Part shown: one piece after another, positions 34,877-43,854 of the stretch
Layout: each line of letters starts with the position of its first letter
Numbering within the stretch: the first letter of the stretch is position 1
Assembly (NCBI GenBank): GCA_963700865.1
Contig: CAVOZC010000022.1
Span: forward strand, 434,001 to 498,000
Origin: CAVOGJ01 sp963700865
GTDB taxonomy: Bacteria > Planctomycetota > Planctomycetia > Pirellulales > Pirellulaceae
Length of the DNA stretch: 64,000 nucleotides
Reading direction: 5' to 3'
Notes under the pieces: model-generated
Told to the model about the DNA's origin: nothing
Seen by the model: the letters and a program-made list of their open reading frames with translations, nothing else
Databases searched by the model: none
Position numbers and translations under genes: made by a program

Positions 34877-36202
34877 TTGACCGCACCCATCCGTTCCGGC
34901 CCCCAAGCGTCGGGTGCCTCAACCCCCGATCCCGCCGCCATGTCCACGGTTGACATCTCAGCACCAGCGTCCCCGGAGGTCGCAGGCGGCCTGCACGGGT
35001 TGCTCGGACGCGGCCTGGCCGTCCTTGGTTCGCATGCCGTAATCGACGCCTATGCGGTCATTGTTCCCTGCATGATTGGCTTGATTGAGGCCCGCTGTCA
35101 GCTCACGGCGATCCAGACATCGGTGGTCGTGGCGTCCACTACCTTGGTGAGTGGCTTGTGTCAGCCGATTTTTGCGGCCATCAGCGATCGCTACGATACC
35201 CGCTTATTCGGCGGGTTGGGACTGGGTGTCGCCGCGGTCTTTCTATGCCAGATCGGACGGGCAGCGACGTTTCCCCAACTGCTGGCCTTGGTGTGCATCG
35301 GCTATTTCGGCGTGGGTATTTTTCACCCGATCGCGGCGTCGACCATGGGCCAACTCGGAGGCCGGCGGAGGTCGCTGGCGATGAGCGGTTTTTTTGTCTC
35401 GGGGATGGTGGGAGCGGCCATCGGGGCGGTAGCGCTGCCGCGATTTGTGGGTTCCGCGAGCGGTTTGGGCCGGCTGTCCTGGTTCACCCTGCCGGGGATG
35501 CTCTTAGCGGTGGCGCTGCACATGCTGCTGCGGCGGGCCACGCATCGCCAGTCCCGGCGGGTGGCGAATCGGCACTGGGACGGTCCGGATGCGCGGCAGC
35601 GGTGGCGCGGTTTATGGTTGTTGTACGTCACCACAACCATGCGTGCCGCTGTCTATGTGACCATCCAATATATGTTCTTGCGATATGCACAGCAGTACGT
35701 GGCCCTTCACGAGGCGGCAGGACAGAGCGGGACGGAGATCGCCAATCTGGCCGCCCCCATCGTGGGTGATCTTGTATCGATGACGATTGTCGGCATGGCG
35801 GTCGGCGGTCTCGCCTGCGGCCTGCTGGTGCGACACGGTCAGGAACGGTGGCCGCTGGTACTGGTACCGATTCTCTTCGCGCCCGCGGTCGCCTTGCTTC
35901 CCTTGGGCCCTCCCGCGGCCGCACGCTGGCTTGGACTGCTCTCGGCGGTGGGCTTTGCGTCTCTGTCGCCGGTAGCTCTTTCGTTGGCTCAGCGGCTCTT
36001 GCCGCATCGCACCAGTTTTGCGTCGTCGCTCATGCTGGGAGGCGCTTGGGCTGTGGGAGCGATCGGGCCGACGCTGGCCGAATGGGCCTTGCCGTCCTGC
36101 GGCGTCCGGGGCGTGTACCTGTGCTGCGCCGTGCTGTTAGCCGGTTCGGGGTTGCTCGCCCTTTATCTCGGTGATGTGGTGCGGTCGCTGGATGCGGAGT
36201 AG
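34877..36202 (+). CDS. MFS transporter
   Basis: 441 residues with about twelve hydrophobic segments. The MFS motif between helices 2 and 3 is visible as GLCQPIFAAISDRYDTRLFGG, and helices 4-5 carry GYFGVGIFHPIAASTMGQL, an arrangement resembling the fosmidomycin-resistance (Fsr-like) group, whose members carry FHP in the same place. The translation start is uncertain: TTG 34877 or ATG 34940, neither with a strong binding site. It is divergent from the isomerase operon. The transported compound is unknown. The arginine-metabolism pair follows downstream after 182 bases but need not be related. Confidence 0.83.
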   Translation: MTAPIRSGPQASGASTPDPAAMSTVDISAPASPEVAGGLHGLLGRGLAVLGSHAVIDAYAVIVPCMIGLIEARCQLTAIQTSVVVASTTLVSGLCQPIFAAISDRYDTRLFGGLGLGVAAVFLCQIGRAATFPQLLALVCIGYFGVGIFHPIAASTMGQLGGRRRSLAMSGFFVSGMVGAAIGAVALPRFVGSASGLGRLSWFTLPGMLLAVALHMLLRRATHRQSRRVANRHWDGPDARQRWRGLWLLYVTTTMRAAVYVTIQYMFLRYAQQYVALHEAAGQSGTEIANLAAPIVGDLVSMTIVGMAVGGLACGLLVRHGQERWPLVLVPILFAPAVALLPLGPPAAARWLGLLSAVGFASLSPVALSLAQRLLPHRTSFASSLMLGGAWAVGAIGPTLAEWALPSCGVRGVYLCCAVLLAGSGLLALYLGDVVRSLDAE

Positions 36203-36384
36203 AACGCGCTGCGGCCCGCGATCATCCACTCGGCGGCCCTCCACCGCAGCGGCATAACTCGCGCCGGCTGACTCGGCAGGGTTCCGCAGTTTGCTTTTTG
36301 GACAGTACAATTGAGTTGGTTGGGCCTGCTGGTTTCCGCTGAAATCGGCGCCCACGCTCAGGGACTTGTTTTTACGGGTGAATC

Positions 36385-37634
36385 ATGTCGGCGAAGCATA
36401 CGGAAGGATTTGTCGAAGACGTCGAAGTTCGTGGACACATCATTGACAGCCTGATTCTGCCGCGTGTGCTCGATTGCATCACGCAAGGTGGCGGCTCATT
36501 CACTATCAAGAATATTGTGATCGGTCATGGCCGGCATGACCCCAGTCTGGCGCTCCTGCAAGTCCGAGCCGAATCGCGAGAGACCCTCGATGAAATTCTG
36601 GCTCAAATCAGCGATCACGGCGCCGTGCCCACCGTGTTGGAGGATTGCCAACTGCTGCCCGTGGACATGCCGGGCGCCTTTCCCGAGGGATTTTATTGCA
36701 CCACAAATCAGCAAACGCAGGTGCGGTTGCATGAAAAATGGATCGACGTGGCGGAACAGGAAATGGACTGCGGGATCGTGGTCGACGAATCATCCGCGAC
36801 AGCGCGTTGCGTCCCGATGACGGAGGTCGTCCCGGGGATGAAGATCGTGATCGGTCACATGGGAATTCGTGTCTTTCCCTACCAGCGAGAAGCGGAGCGT
36901 CAGTCCTTTGAATTCATGAACAGTTCCGTTTCCACGGAAAAACCTAAGGCGGTGGCGGTGCGACAAGTCGCACGGCAGTTGCTCGAGATGCGAGACGCGG
37001 GCAAGAAAACGGCGCTCGTCGGCGGGCCCGCAATCGTGCATACCGGGAGCGTTGATCTGATTTGTGATCTGATTCGAAAAAGCTCATCCACGTATTGCTG
37101 GCCGGCAACGCCCTGGCGACGCACGACATTGAGCAATCTTTCTACGGGACCAGCCTGGGGGTCGATTTGACGCACGGAAATCCCGTCGACACGGGACATG
37201 AACATCACTTACGTGCCATTAATCGCATTCGCCGTGCCGGTGGGATCCGACCGGCGGTCGAATCGGGATTGTTGCAATCCGGCGTGATGTATGAGTGCGT
37301 CAAGCAAAATGTCCCGTATCTGCTGGCCGGTTCGATTCGCGACGATGGACCGCTACCTGACGTTGTGACCGATGTCATCGAAGCTCAACGGCAAATGCGC
37401 ATCCTGTTGCGCGATGTCGACTTCTGCCTGATGATCGCCACCACCCTGCATTCCATTGCCGTGGGAAATCTGTTGCCGGCTTGGGTCCGCGTCGTCTGCG
37501 TCGACATCAACCCCTCCACCGTGATCAAGCTGAGCGATCGAGGTAGCTTTCAGACCGTCGGGCTGGTCACGGATGCCGAACCTTTTCTCCGAGCGCTCCA
37601 TCGCGAAATTGAATTACTGGAGGAATCGCGATGA
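36385..37634 (+). CDS. LOR/SDH-domain ornithine cyclodeaminase-like protein (TIGR00300 type, frameshifted)
   Basis: Resembles the C-terminal half of cyanobacterial AgrE/ArgZ and stand-alone archaeal TIGR00300 proteins, which convert ornithine to proline with loss of ammonia. N-terminal LOR/SDH domain: EVRGHIIDSLILPRVLD, HDPSLALLQVRAES, GAVPTVLEDCQLLPVDMPGA, FYCTTNQQTQVR. C-terminal domain: ALVGGPAIVHTGSVD, LLAGNALATHDIEQ, GTSLGVDLTHGNPVDTGHEH, GVMYECVKQNVPYLLAGSIRDDGPLPD, VCVDINPSTVIKLSDRG. The frame breaks at the A5 run 37077-37081; one more A restores RKKLIHVLLAGNA and a single 416-residue frame. It overlaps the dihydrolase gene by ATGA. Confidence 0.85.
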
Positions 37635-38470
37635 ATCGCCAAGTGCATATTCTGATGTGCCCTCCGGATTACTACGGGATTGAATACGAGATCAATCCCT
37701 GGATGAAACGGGATTGCCCTGCCGATCATGACATCGCGGTAGGGCAATGGAATGCTCTGCGGGCCCTGCTCGAACAAATCGGTGCGAAGATTTCCACGCT
37801 GGTGCCGCTGGCCGGAATCCCCGACCTTGTGTTCACGGCAAATGCGGCGATTATTTTTCGACAGCGCGCTATTCTGGCGAACTTTCGGCACGAACAGCGG
37901 CAGCGAGAACAATCGACCAATGCCGACTGGTTTCAATCTCACGGCTTTGAAGTCGAGTACTTGCCCCAGGAAATCGCCTTTGAAGGAGCCGGTGATGCCT
38001 TGTTCTGCGGCGATACGCTGTTCGCCGGCTATCGCATCCGGAGCGATGCCAGCGGTCAGCAGAAAGTGGGCGAGATGCTCGGCTGCCGCGTGATCCCCAT
38101 GGCGCTCGTCGACGATTACTACTACCATCTCGACACTTGTTTCTGCCCGATATCACTTGACAGCGCGATCTACTTTCCCGGGGCCTTTGACGAATACGGT
38201 CTGCAGGCGCTGCGGACGTTGGTCCCGCATCTCATCGAGGTCGAGGAGCAGGAAGCCCGTCAATTCGCCTGCAATGCGGTGGTGGTTGATAAGTCGGTGG
38301 TCACCAATGTTGGCTGCCCCCAACTACACGCTGAGCTGGCTCGACGCGGCTTCCGCTCACATGAAACGCCCCTCTCGGAGTTTGTGAAAGCGGGCGGAAG
38401 TGCCAAGTGTCTCACCTTGCGGCTGGACGGAGAGGAGGCGGCTGATTGGGCGGCGGCCGGGCCGAGCTAA
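37631..38470 (+). CDS. argZ: Arginine dihydrolase (ArgZ-like, GME superfamily)
   Basis: 279 residues, a single guanidino-modifying-enzyme domain. It matches cyanobacterial ArgZ along its length: CPPDYYGIEYEINPWM with Asn22, GIPDLVFTANAAIIF with Asp65 and Asn71, FEGAGDALF with Glu118, YYHLDTCFCPI with His166, FACNAVVV, and catalytic Cys260 in AGGSAKCLTLRL. ArgZ hydrolyses arginine to ornithine, two ammonia and carbon dioxide. As I recall, two Asn corresponding to 22 and 71 mark the dihydrolase activity as opposed to single deimination, and both are present here. The LOR/SDH partner gene overlaps upstream, so arginine could go to ornithine and then proline. There is no fused C-terminal half, unlike cyanobacteria. 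Confidence 0.88.
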   Translation: MNRQVHILMCPPDYYGIEYEINPWMKRDCPADHDIAVGQWNALRALLEQIGAKISTLVPLAGIPDLVFTANAAIIFRQRAILANFRHEQRQREQSTNADWFQSHGFEVEYLPQEIAFEGAGDALFCGDTLFAGYRIRSDASGQQKVGEMLGCRVIPMALVDDYYYHLDTCFCPISLDSAIYFPGAFDEYGLQALRTLVPHLIEVEEQEARQFACNAVVVDKSVVTNVGCPQLHAELARRGFRSHETPLSEFVKAGGSAKCLTLRLDGEEAADWAAAGPS

Positions 38471-38707
38471 GGCGCGGGGCAGCGGATTCGTTCCAGGATG
38501 GTCAAATTCGGTCAAAAAGCCTCATCGCCGGGCCTTGTTGTCAATTCGCAACCTCTGGTTCGGAAAGTGCATGGAGTAGCGAATGGATAGACCCGGTGCC
38601 CCGCGAGTTCGTCAAATGCAGCACGAAAAGAAACATTGGATGTTGGCACGGGTCGACTTGAAGTACACTATTGAATAGGGGACGGTTGTCTAAGCGCGAG
38701 GGTGTCT

Positions 38708-40138
38708 ATGCCAACGGCTGGAAATGCTCGGAGCGATCGCGATGCGGTCGATGCGGTATCCGCCAGGTCTCCCGGCAACTCAAGTGTCCACGACCTTGTC
38801 CTGGCGAAATTGAAGGAGGTCGCGATCGTTTGCGACCCAACGGGACGGGTCCTGTTCGCCTCACCCAACGTCCGCGCACTCTTGGCGGTCGATGGGGCTG
38901 CCGTGGTGGGACGGAATATCGCCGAACACTTGCCCCCTTCCGTGGCCGCCGCCCCCGCTGGCGCTCAGGTTCATTTCGATCTCCCGAACGAAGGACACAC
39001 CGCATCCTTCAGGTGTCAGGTGGCAGAGGGGCGCACGACGGGAGAACGGGTGCTGGTATTCACGCCCCGCGGTGGGCCGACCGAATCTCCCAGGCAGCGT
39101 TGGCAACGGCTCGTCGAAGGCCTCGAAGAACAGTATTTCACCTTCACGACGGCCCCCGATGGCACCGTGGAATATGTCAGTCCGTCCATTGAGCGGATCC
39201 TCGGCTACCCGCCGAAACAGGTGATGGGTAAGAACTGGCGAGAATTTGTCGATCCCAAAGCAGCGGCCAATCTGGGTGTGGAGCACTTGGAGGCCTTAAG
39301 GTTTCGCGGAGACAGTCCGGAAAATCATTCCTATAAAGTCGAGGCCAAACATGCCGATGGCAGCGTGCGATTACTCGAAATCCGAGATGTCCCCGTCAAT
39401 GACGAGACGGGAAGAGTCATCGCCAACGAGGGAATCTGCCACGACATCACCCAGCAGCACAAGGCACAAACCGAACTGAAGCGAGCTCGAGACGAATTAG
39501 AGTCAAGAGTCTTGGAGCGGACGGCCGAGCTGAATCGGATTACTGAACTTTATAAGAGCGTTGTCGATCATCAGACCGAGTTCATCGTCCGCTGGCTGCC
39601 CAATGGAAAGCAGACGTTCGTCAATCCGGCCTATATCAAGTACGAACAAGGCAGCCGTGACGAATTGCTGGGCACGCTTGTCCCGCGCATGACCAACGAA
39701 CGCTCGCGCGAATCATTCGAACGAATGCTGTCCAGCCTCAGCCCCGAAAACCCGATCGTCACCACCGAGGTCCCATTCCTCCGTCCGGACGGCTCGGAGG
39801 TTTGGCAGCGCTGGACCGACCACGGCATCTTCGACCCGAGCGGCGAATTGGTACTCATCCAGTCGGTCGGCAGCGATGTGACCGAGCGGCGGAGGTTGGA
39901 AGAAAATGAGCGCAAGGCAGCCGTTTTTCGCGACCTGCTCGACTCGCTCTCGCCGCGAGAGCGACAGGTCCTCGACCTGGTGACGGCCGGTAAGGCGAAT
40001 AAGGTGATCGCCGGCACCCTCGAATTGAGCGTCAAAACGGTGGAAAAACACCGTTCCAGCATGATGCGGAAACTCCGCGTGTCGAGCGTCGCGGAACTTG
40101 TCCGCGGAGTCCTCTCGACGGAATCGGACGGTAAGTAG
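38708..40138 (+). CDS. PAS-domain transcription regulator with LuxR-type HTH
   Basis: 476 residues from ATG 38708 (GAGGG 5 bases upstream; GTG 38702 is in frame). Three PAS-like segments appear in order: about 30-120 (VAIVCDPTGRVLFASPNVRAL), about 140-260 (APDGTVEYVSPSIERILGYPP, ending in NEGICHDITQ), then a coiled coil (KRARDELESRVLERTAELNR), then a third PAS (FIVRWLPNGKQTFVNPAY). The C-terminus is a LuxR/GerE helix-turn-helix: LSPRERQVLDLVTAGKANK, SVKTVEKHRSSMMRKL. There is no histidine kinase or receiver domain, so it is probably a one-component regulator that senses a ligand, redox or light through PAS. Targets unknown. Confidence 0.87.
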   Translation: MPTAGNARSDRDAVDAVSARSPGNSSVHDLVLAKLKEVAIVCDPTGRVLFASPNVRALLAVDGAAVVGRNIAEHLPPSVAAAPAGAQVHFDLPNEGHTASFRCQVAEGRTTGERVLVFTPRGGPTESPRQRWQRLVEGLEEQYFTFTTAPDGTVEYVSPSIERILGYPPKQVMGKNWREFVDPKAAANLGVEHLEALRFRGDSPENHSYKVEAKHADGSVRLLEIRDVPVNDETGRVIANEGICHDITQQHKAQTELKRARDELESRVLERTAELNRITELYKSVVDHQTEFIVRWLPNGKQTFVNPAYIKYEQGSRDELLGTLVPRMTNERSRESFERMLSSLSPENPIVTTEVPFLRPDGSEVWQRWTDHGIFDPSGELVLIQSVGSDVTERRRLEENERKAAVFRDLLDSLSPRERQVLDLVTAGKANKVIAGTLELSVKTVEKHRSSMMRKLRVSSVAELVRGVLSTESDGK

Positions 40139-40519
40139 CTCAGCCCCTCGTCGATGCCGCCGCTGCAGCACCCCATAGGTCGCGGACGACTTCACCCACA
40201 CGGAGCCGCAACAAGCGACCGGTTTCTCGAAATGAGATGTGCCCGGCAACCACCGTGCGAAACTGTCTTCCTCGCTGGTCACCGCACGAGCCCCCACCCA
40301 CCAGGCCATTTGGCTTCTCTATTTCGCCAATTCGCGGCGTAATGCTAGGGATTGCCCGCGTTTCCTGGGGGCCAGACGGGCGGGCCTTAGGTCCCATCTA
40401 TCATGACTACAGACGGGCGATCGACTGCCGGAACAAGGTTCTCGGACTGTGGACCACCATCGGTAGCGAATGCTGAACGGATGTCTCGGATTCTGGGAGG
40501 GGCATGGGAGAGGGCGAAC
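40139..40519. other. 381-base gap without a recognisable gene
   Basis: Between the PAS-LuxR gene and the small HTH gene, same strand. The frame of the HTH gene is open upstream to 40403, but that part has no conserved features. No terminator, hairpin or promoter stands out. Confidence 0.4.
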
Positions 40520-40954
40520 ATGAGCCAATCAAGCCATTTCGAAGGAGAAAAGCATTTGCATCGCCTCCGCGAGATTCGCCAGTGCGTGGGACTGACCCTT
40601 GAGCAAGTCGCCCGGGCGATGGGAACCACCGTGGCGACCGCCGCCTTCGAGGAAGACCCCGGCTCCGACCTGCCGGTGTCGACGTTAATGCGTTGGCAGC
40701 GAGCGTTGGGAGTCCCGTTCCAGCGTCTGCTGGTCGAGCCAGACTCAGCGATCTCGCTGCCGGGACTGACCGATGAACGGCTTTCCAAACTGGAGGGCAT
40801 CGCTCAGGATCTCAGGTCGGCGGCCAAGGACACTGCCACGCGAGCGTTCGCCGAAGGACTGCAGCGGCAGTTGGAGGAACTCAAACCGCAACGGAAGCGG
40901 GGCGAGGGGCCGTCCCGCCCATCGGGCCCCGTCTCCCATCAGTGCTCGCCTTAA
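40520..40954 (+). CDS. Small XRE-like helix-turn-helix protein
   Basis: 144 residues from ATG 40520 (purine-rich GAGAGGG upstream). About residues 12-70 form a Cro/CI-like helix-turn-helix: HRLREIRQCVGLTLEQVARA, MGTTVATAAFEEDP, LPVSTLMRWQRALGVPFQRLL. The spacing is that of a stand-alone HTH regulator. The C-terminal half is a charged helix (RLSKLEGIAQDLRSAAKDTA) that could dimerise, ending in a Pro/Arg-rich tail. No ligand-binding domain is seen. The exported protease gene follows after 220 bases. The target is unknown. Confidence 0.7.
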   Translation: MSQSSHFEGEKHLHRLREIRQCVGLTLEQVARAMGTTVATAAFEEDPGSDLPVSTLMRWQRALGVPFQRLLVEPDSAISLPGLTDERLSKLEGIAQDLRSAAKDTATRAFAEGLQRQLEELKPQRKRGEGPSRPSGPVSHQCSP

Positions 40955-41174
40955 GTCGTTCGCCACCGGCAAGCCAAGGCTGGGTCGCAAGTCGATGGGC
41001 GGGCACTCGATCGGTGGCTGGCAGCGACGGCTATCTGAGCGTCGAGCCTTCCTTACCGCCCGTTTCAGGCGAGAGACGGGCCCACTTTGCCGTTTCGAGG
41101 CTCGGATCTGCGGGTTAAATTAGAAACGCGGTCGATGATCTGCCGCGACCCGTTTCCTTTCTGGAGTTGTCGAG

Positions 41175-42762
41175 ATGAAGTCCCCTCACGGACTGTGCCT
41201 GATTCTGCTCGTCTGCGGTCCCTCCCTACTGGCGGCGGAGGACCCGATCCGCGAAAGCGTCGTCAAGTTGCATGTAACTTCCCGGACACCCAATTTCATG
41301 GAGCCGTGGACTAAGTCGAATGCCAAATCGCAATCGGGTTCCGGCGCCATCATTGCGGGCAATCGCATTTTGACCAATGCCCATGTCGTGCTTTATTCCA
41401 ACCAGATCTTCATTCAGTTCCATGAAAGTACCGATCGTCATCCGGCGGTGGTTTCGGCAATTTCGCCAGAGATGGATCTGGCGGTCGTCGAAATGGAGGA
41501 CCCGTCAATGCTCACGGGACGACCGCCGCTCGAAATTCAAACGGGGATTCCCGGGTTCAAGGAGACGGTGAATGTGTACGGATATCCGATGGGGGGCAAT
41601 GATCTATCGATCACGGAAGGGATCATCTCACGGATTGAGTATGCGGATTATTCCTCGGACGGTTCCGGTCTGAGAATTCAAGTCGATGCGGCGCTGAATC
41701 CCGGGAACAGCGGGGGGCCCGCCGTCGTAGGCGGCAAAATTATCGGACTGGTCTTTAGCAAGATCAGCCAGGCCGACGGCATTGGCTATTTGATTCCCTC
41801 GGTCGAAATTCAGTCGTTTTTGGATGACGTGGCGGACGGAACCTACGATGGCAAGCCAAACGTATTTGACCTGCGGCAGTCGACCGAAAATCCGGCCCTC
41901 CGCCAGAGGTTGGGGCTGACCGACGAGATTACAGGCGTCATGGTTAAGGCGCCTGACGACAACTCAGAGGCGTATCCGATCAAGGCCTGGGACGTCATTA
42001 CGCGCATTGGTCCACATAACATTGACAATCGGGGACATGTGGAATTGCGCGATGATCTGCGGGTGCTCTTTCCATTCCTGATACCCGAATTAACGGTCGA
42101 CGATCGAGTGCCGATGACCATATTTCGCCGGGGAAGAACAGGATGTCCTGGTACCGGTGGTGCGAAAGCGGAAGCTGGTGCTTCCGGAACTGAACGGCGA
42201 GTATCCGCGTCACTTCATTTATGGCCCCATGGTGTTCACACCGGCAACTCGCGATCTCGTTCGCAATCTCGGCTCGAAGGGACTCGCGCTGTTCGCGGCT
42301 TTAGATAACCCCCTCCTCTATAATTACAACGCCAAACCGGAATTTCCCGACGAGGAACTTGTCGTGTTTCGCATGCTCAACCACCGCCGCACCAAGGGTT
42401 ATGGCACCATCCCATTCGGTGTCATCACGCACGTGAACGACGTTGCGGTGAAGAACCTGCGCCAACTGGTGGAGTTACTCCGCGACAATCAAGAGGAATT
42501 CATCACCTACACGGTTGGTGGTCTCTACGAAACGATCGTCTTTCGTCGCGATGAAATGCAGGGAACCACCGAGGATGTCATGGACGAGAGTGGTATCCGC
42601 TACCAGTACTCGAAAGATTTGGCAGAAGTCTGGGAAAAGGGACCGCAGACGGCTAGTGCCAGATGCCCCAGCCACGGTGAGCGAACCCCGATATTCAAAT
42701 TTGACGAAGCACTAGGCATCGGGCGGCACCGTCGGTCGCCGCCAAGCCTTGAGCTTCCATAA
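41175..42762 (+). CDS. Exported trypsin-like serine protease with PDZ-like region (frameshifted)
   Basis: The first frame has a signal peptide (GLCLILLVCGPSLLAAED) and a Deg/HtrA-type trypsin fold with His in RILTNAHVVLYS, Asp in SPEMDLAVVEMED and Ser in AALNPGNSGGPAVV. A PDZ-like region follows (GVMVKAPDDNSEAYPIKAWD, VELRDDLRVLFPFLIPELTV). The frame fails at about 42130. The next frame continues with EEQDVLVPVVRKRKL, YPRHFIYGPMVFTPATRDLV and a second PDZ-like part (TIPFGVITHVNDVAVKNLRQL). Removing one G from the G4 run 42130-42133 gives a single 528-residue protein. It is probably a periplasmic quality-control protease. The last 17 codons overlap the convergent FemAB-like gene; the true end is uncertain. 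Confidence 0.83.
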
Positions 42763-43821
42763 TTCCTGGCGAACGCGGCCGATCGCATCCGGCGAGAACA
42801 CGCTGACCCGCCACATCTCGACGGGCCGGGCTCCCAGCCGCGATTTGTAGGCCTCATCGCCGCGGAGAAAATCGAAGCGGGCCAGCCCGTCTGTAATCGC
42901 TTTTCGCAGATGCAACATGTTCAACAGCCAGCCGGGCTTGCAATCACCGGCTTCGGGAGCCAGACCGCATTGATACAGGTAATAGGTCTGGCCCAAAACG
43001 ATCCCGAAGCCGCTCGCAATGGGCTTGCCATCGAGGCACAGCCGCGACAGCCGGAGGGACTTGGCGTCCAGCCAGTCGGCGGCGGTGTTTCCCAAGAATG
43101 TCGCGAAATCCGGCGTAGCAAAACAGCCTTCACACCCGAGTGATTCTCGACGACGCGAATGGAGGTCGACAAGCGTTGCCATCGCATCGGGCAGTTGTTC
43201 CGCCCGCTCGACGTATTCGAAGGTCGAGCGACCTGATTCGACGTAGGATTTGTCGAGCTGCCTGAGCATCCGTCGACAGCGTTTTGAGAGCATCGCCAGA
43301 TAGCTGTCCCAGTCCGCTGGCAGGTCAATTTGCCAGCAGCTTTCAGCGGCCCGTCGATCGACGGAAGCACATGCCCCCATTCGATCGAGAAAGGCTTTCA
43401 TCCATCCATCACGGGCGGCAACACCGTCAAGATCAAGCCGCTGATAATGATACCGGTCGCCCAGCTCTCCTCGCAGCGCCTCCTCGAGCCAGCCGCAAAG
43501 CTCCTCCAGCCCGGCCGCTTCGCAACCGGGCTTGAGGAGCACTCCCAGGTAGTCGCCGCAGGCCTTGCCCGAGCCGAGAAATCGCAAGACTCGACCCCGC
43601 AACAGGGCCTCGTCCACGTACACCGGTAAGATCGCGATCAACTCCGCTTCGTCCAACACCGTGATCACATGAAGTCGATGCGGGTCGCCGGCCAGGTGTT
43701 CCCACCAGCGGCGCATCCATTCCCAGCGGCGAAAGGGGGACGCGCCGGCCAGCCGATTCCAGGCTGCTGGGTCGAACCAGTTGAGATCATCGACGACTCG
43801 GACGCGGAGGGAGTGGTGCAT
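42712..43821 (-). CDS. FemAB/BioF2-like acyltransferase (GNAT fold)
   Basis: 369 residues. The N-terminal motif (PFRRWEWMRRWWEHLAG, then LIAILPVYVD and FLGSGKACGDYLGVLL) and the C-terminal acetyltransferase region (LCLDGKPIASGFGIVLGQTYYLYQCGLAPE, then LARFDFLRGDEAYKSRLG) match the BioF2-like/Acetyltransf_6 group often annotated as cellulose or exopolysaccharide biosynthesis CelD-type. It is cytoplasmic. It lies 33 bases after the MBOAT gene on the same strand, third in a SGNH/MBOAT/acyltransferase set, so acylation of a surface polymer is likely. Donor and acceptor are unknown. Confidence 0.84.
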   Translation of the reverse strand: MHHSLRVRVVDDLNWFDPAAWNRLAGASPFRRWEWMRRWWEHLAGDPHRLHVITVLDEAELIAILPVYVDEALLRGRVLRFLGSGKACGDYLGVLLKPGCEAAGLEELCGWLEEALRGELGDRYHYQRLDLDGVAARDGWMKAFLDRMGACASVDRRAAESCWQIDLPADWDSYLAMLSKRCRRMLRQLDKSYVESGRSTFEYVERAEQLPDAMATLVDLHSRRRESLGCEGCFATPDFATFLGNTAADWLDAKSLRLSRLCLDGKPIASGFGIVLGQTYYLYQCGLAPEAGDCKPGWLLNMLHLRKAITDGLARFDFLRGDEAYKSRLGARPVEMWRVSVFSPDAIGRVRQELWKLKAWRRPTVPPDA

Positions 43822-43854
43822 GGAAGGGTACTGCTTGGGAACTTCGAGGAAATG

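Noticed and set aside
36280..36320. Promoter with TACAAT -10 before the LOR/SDH gene
   Set aside because: No acceptable -35 hexamer at 16-18 bases; too weak to report as a feature.
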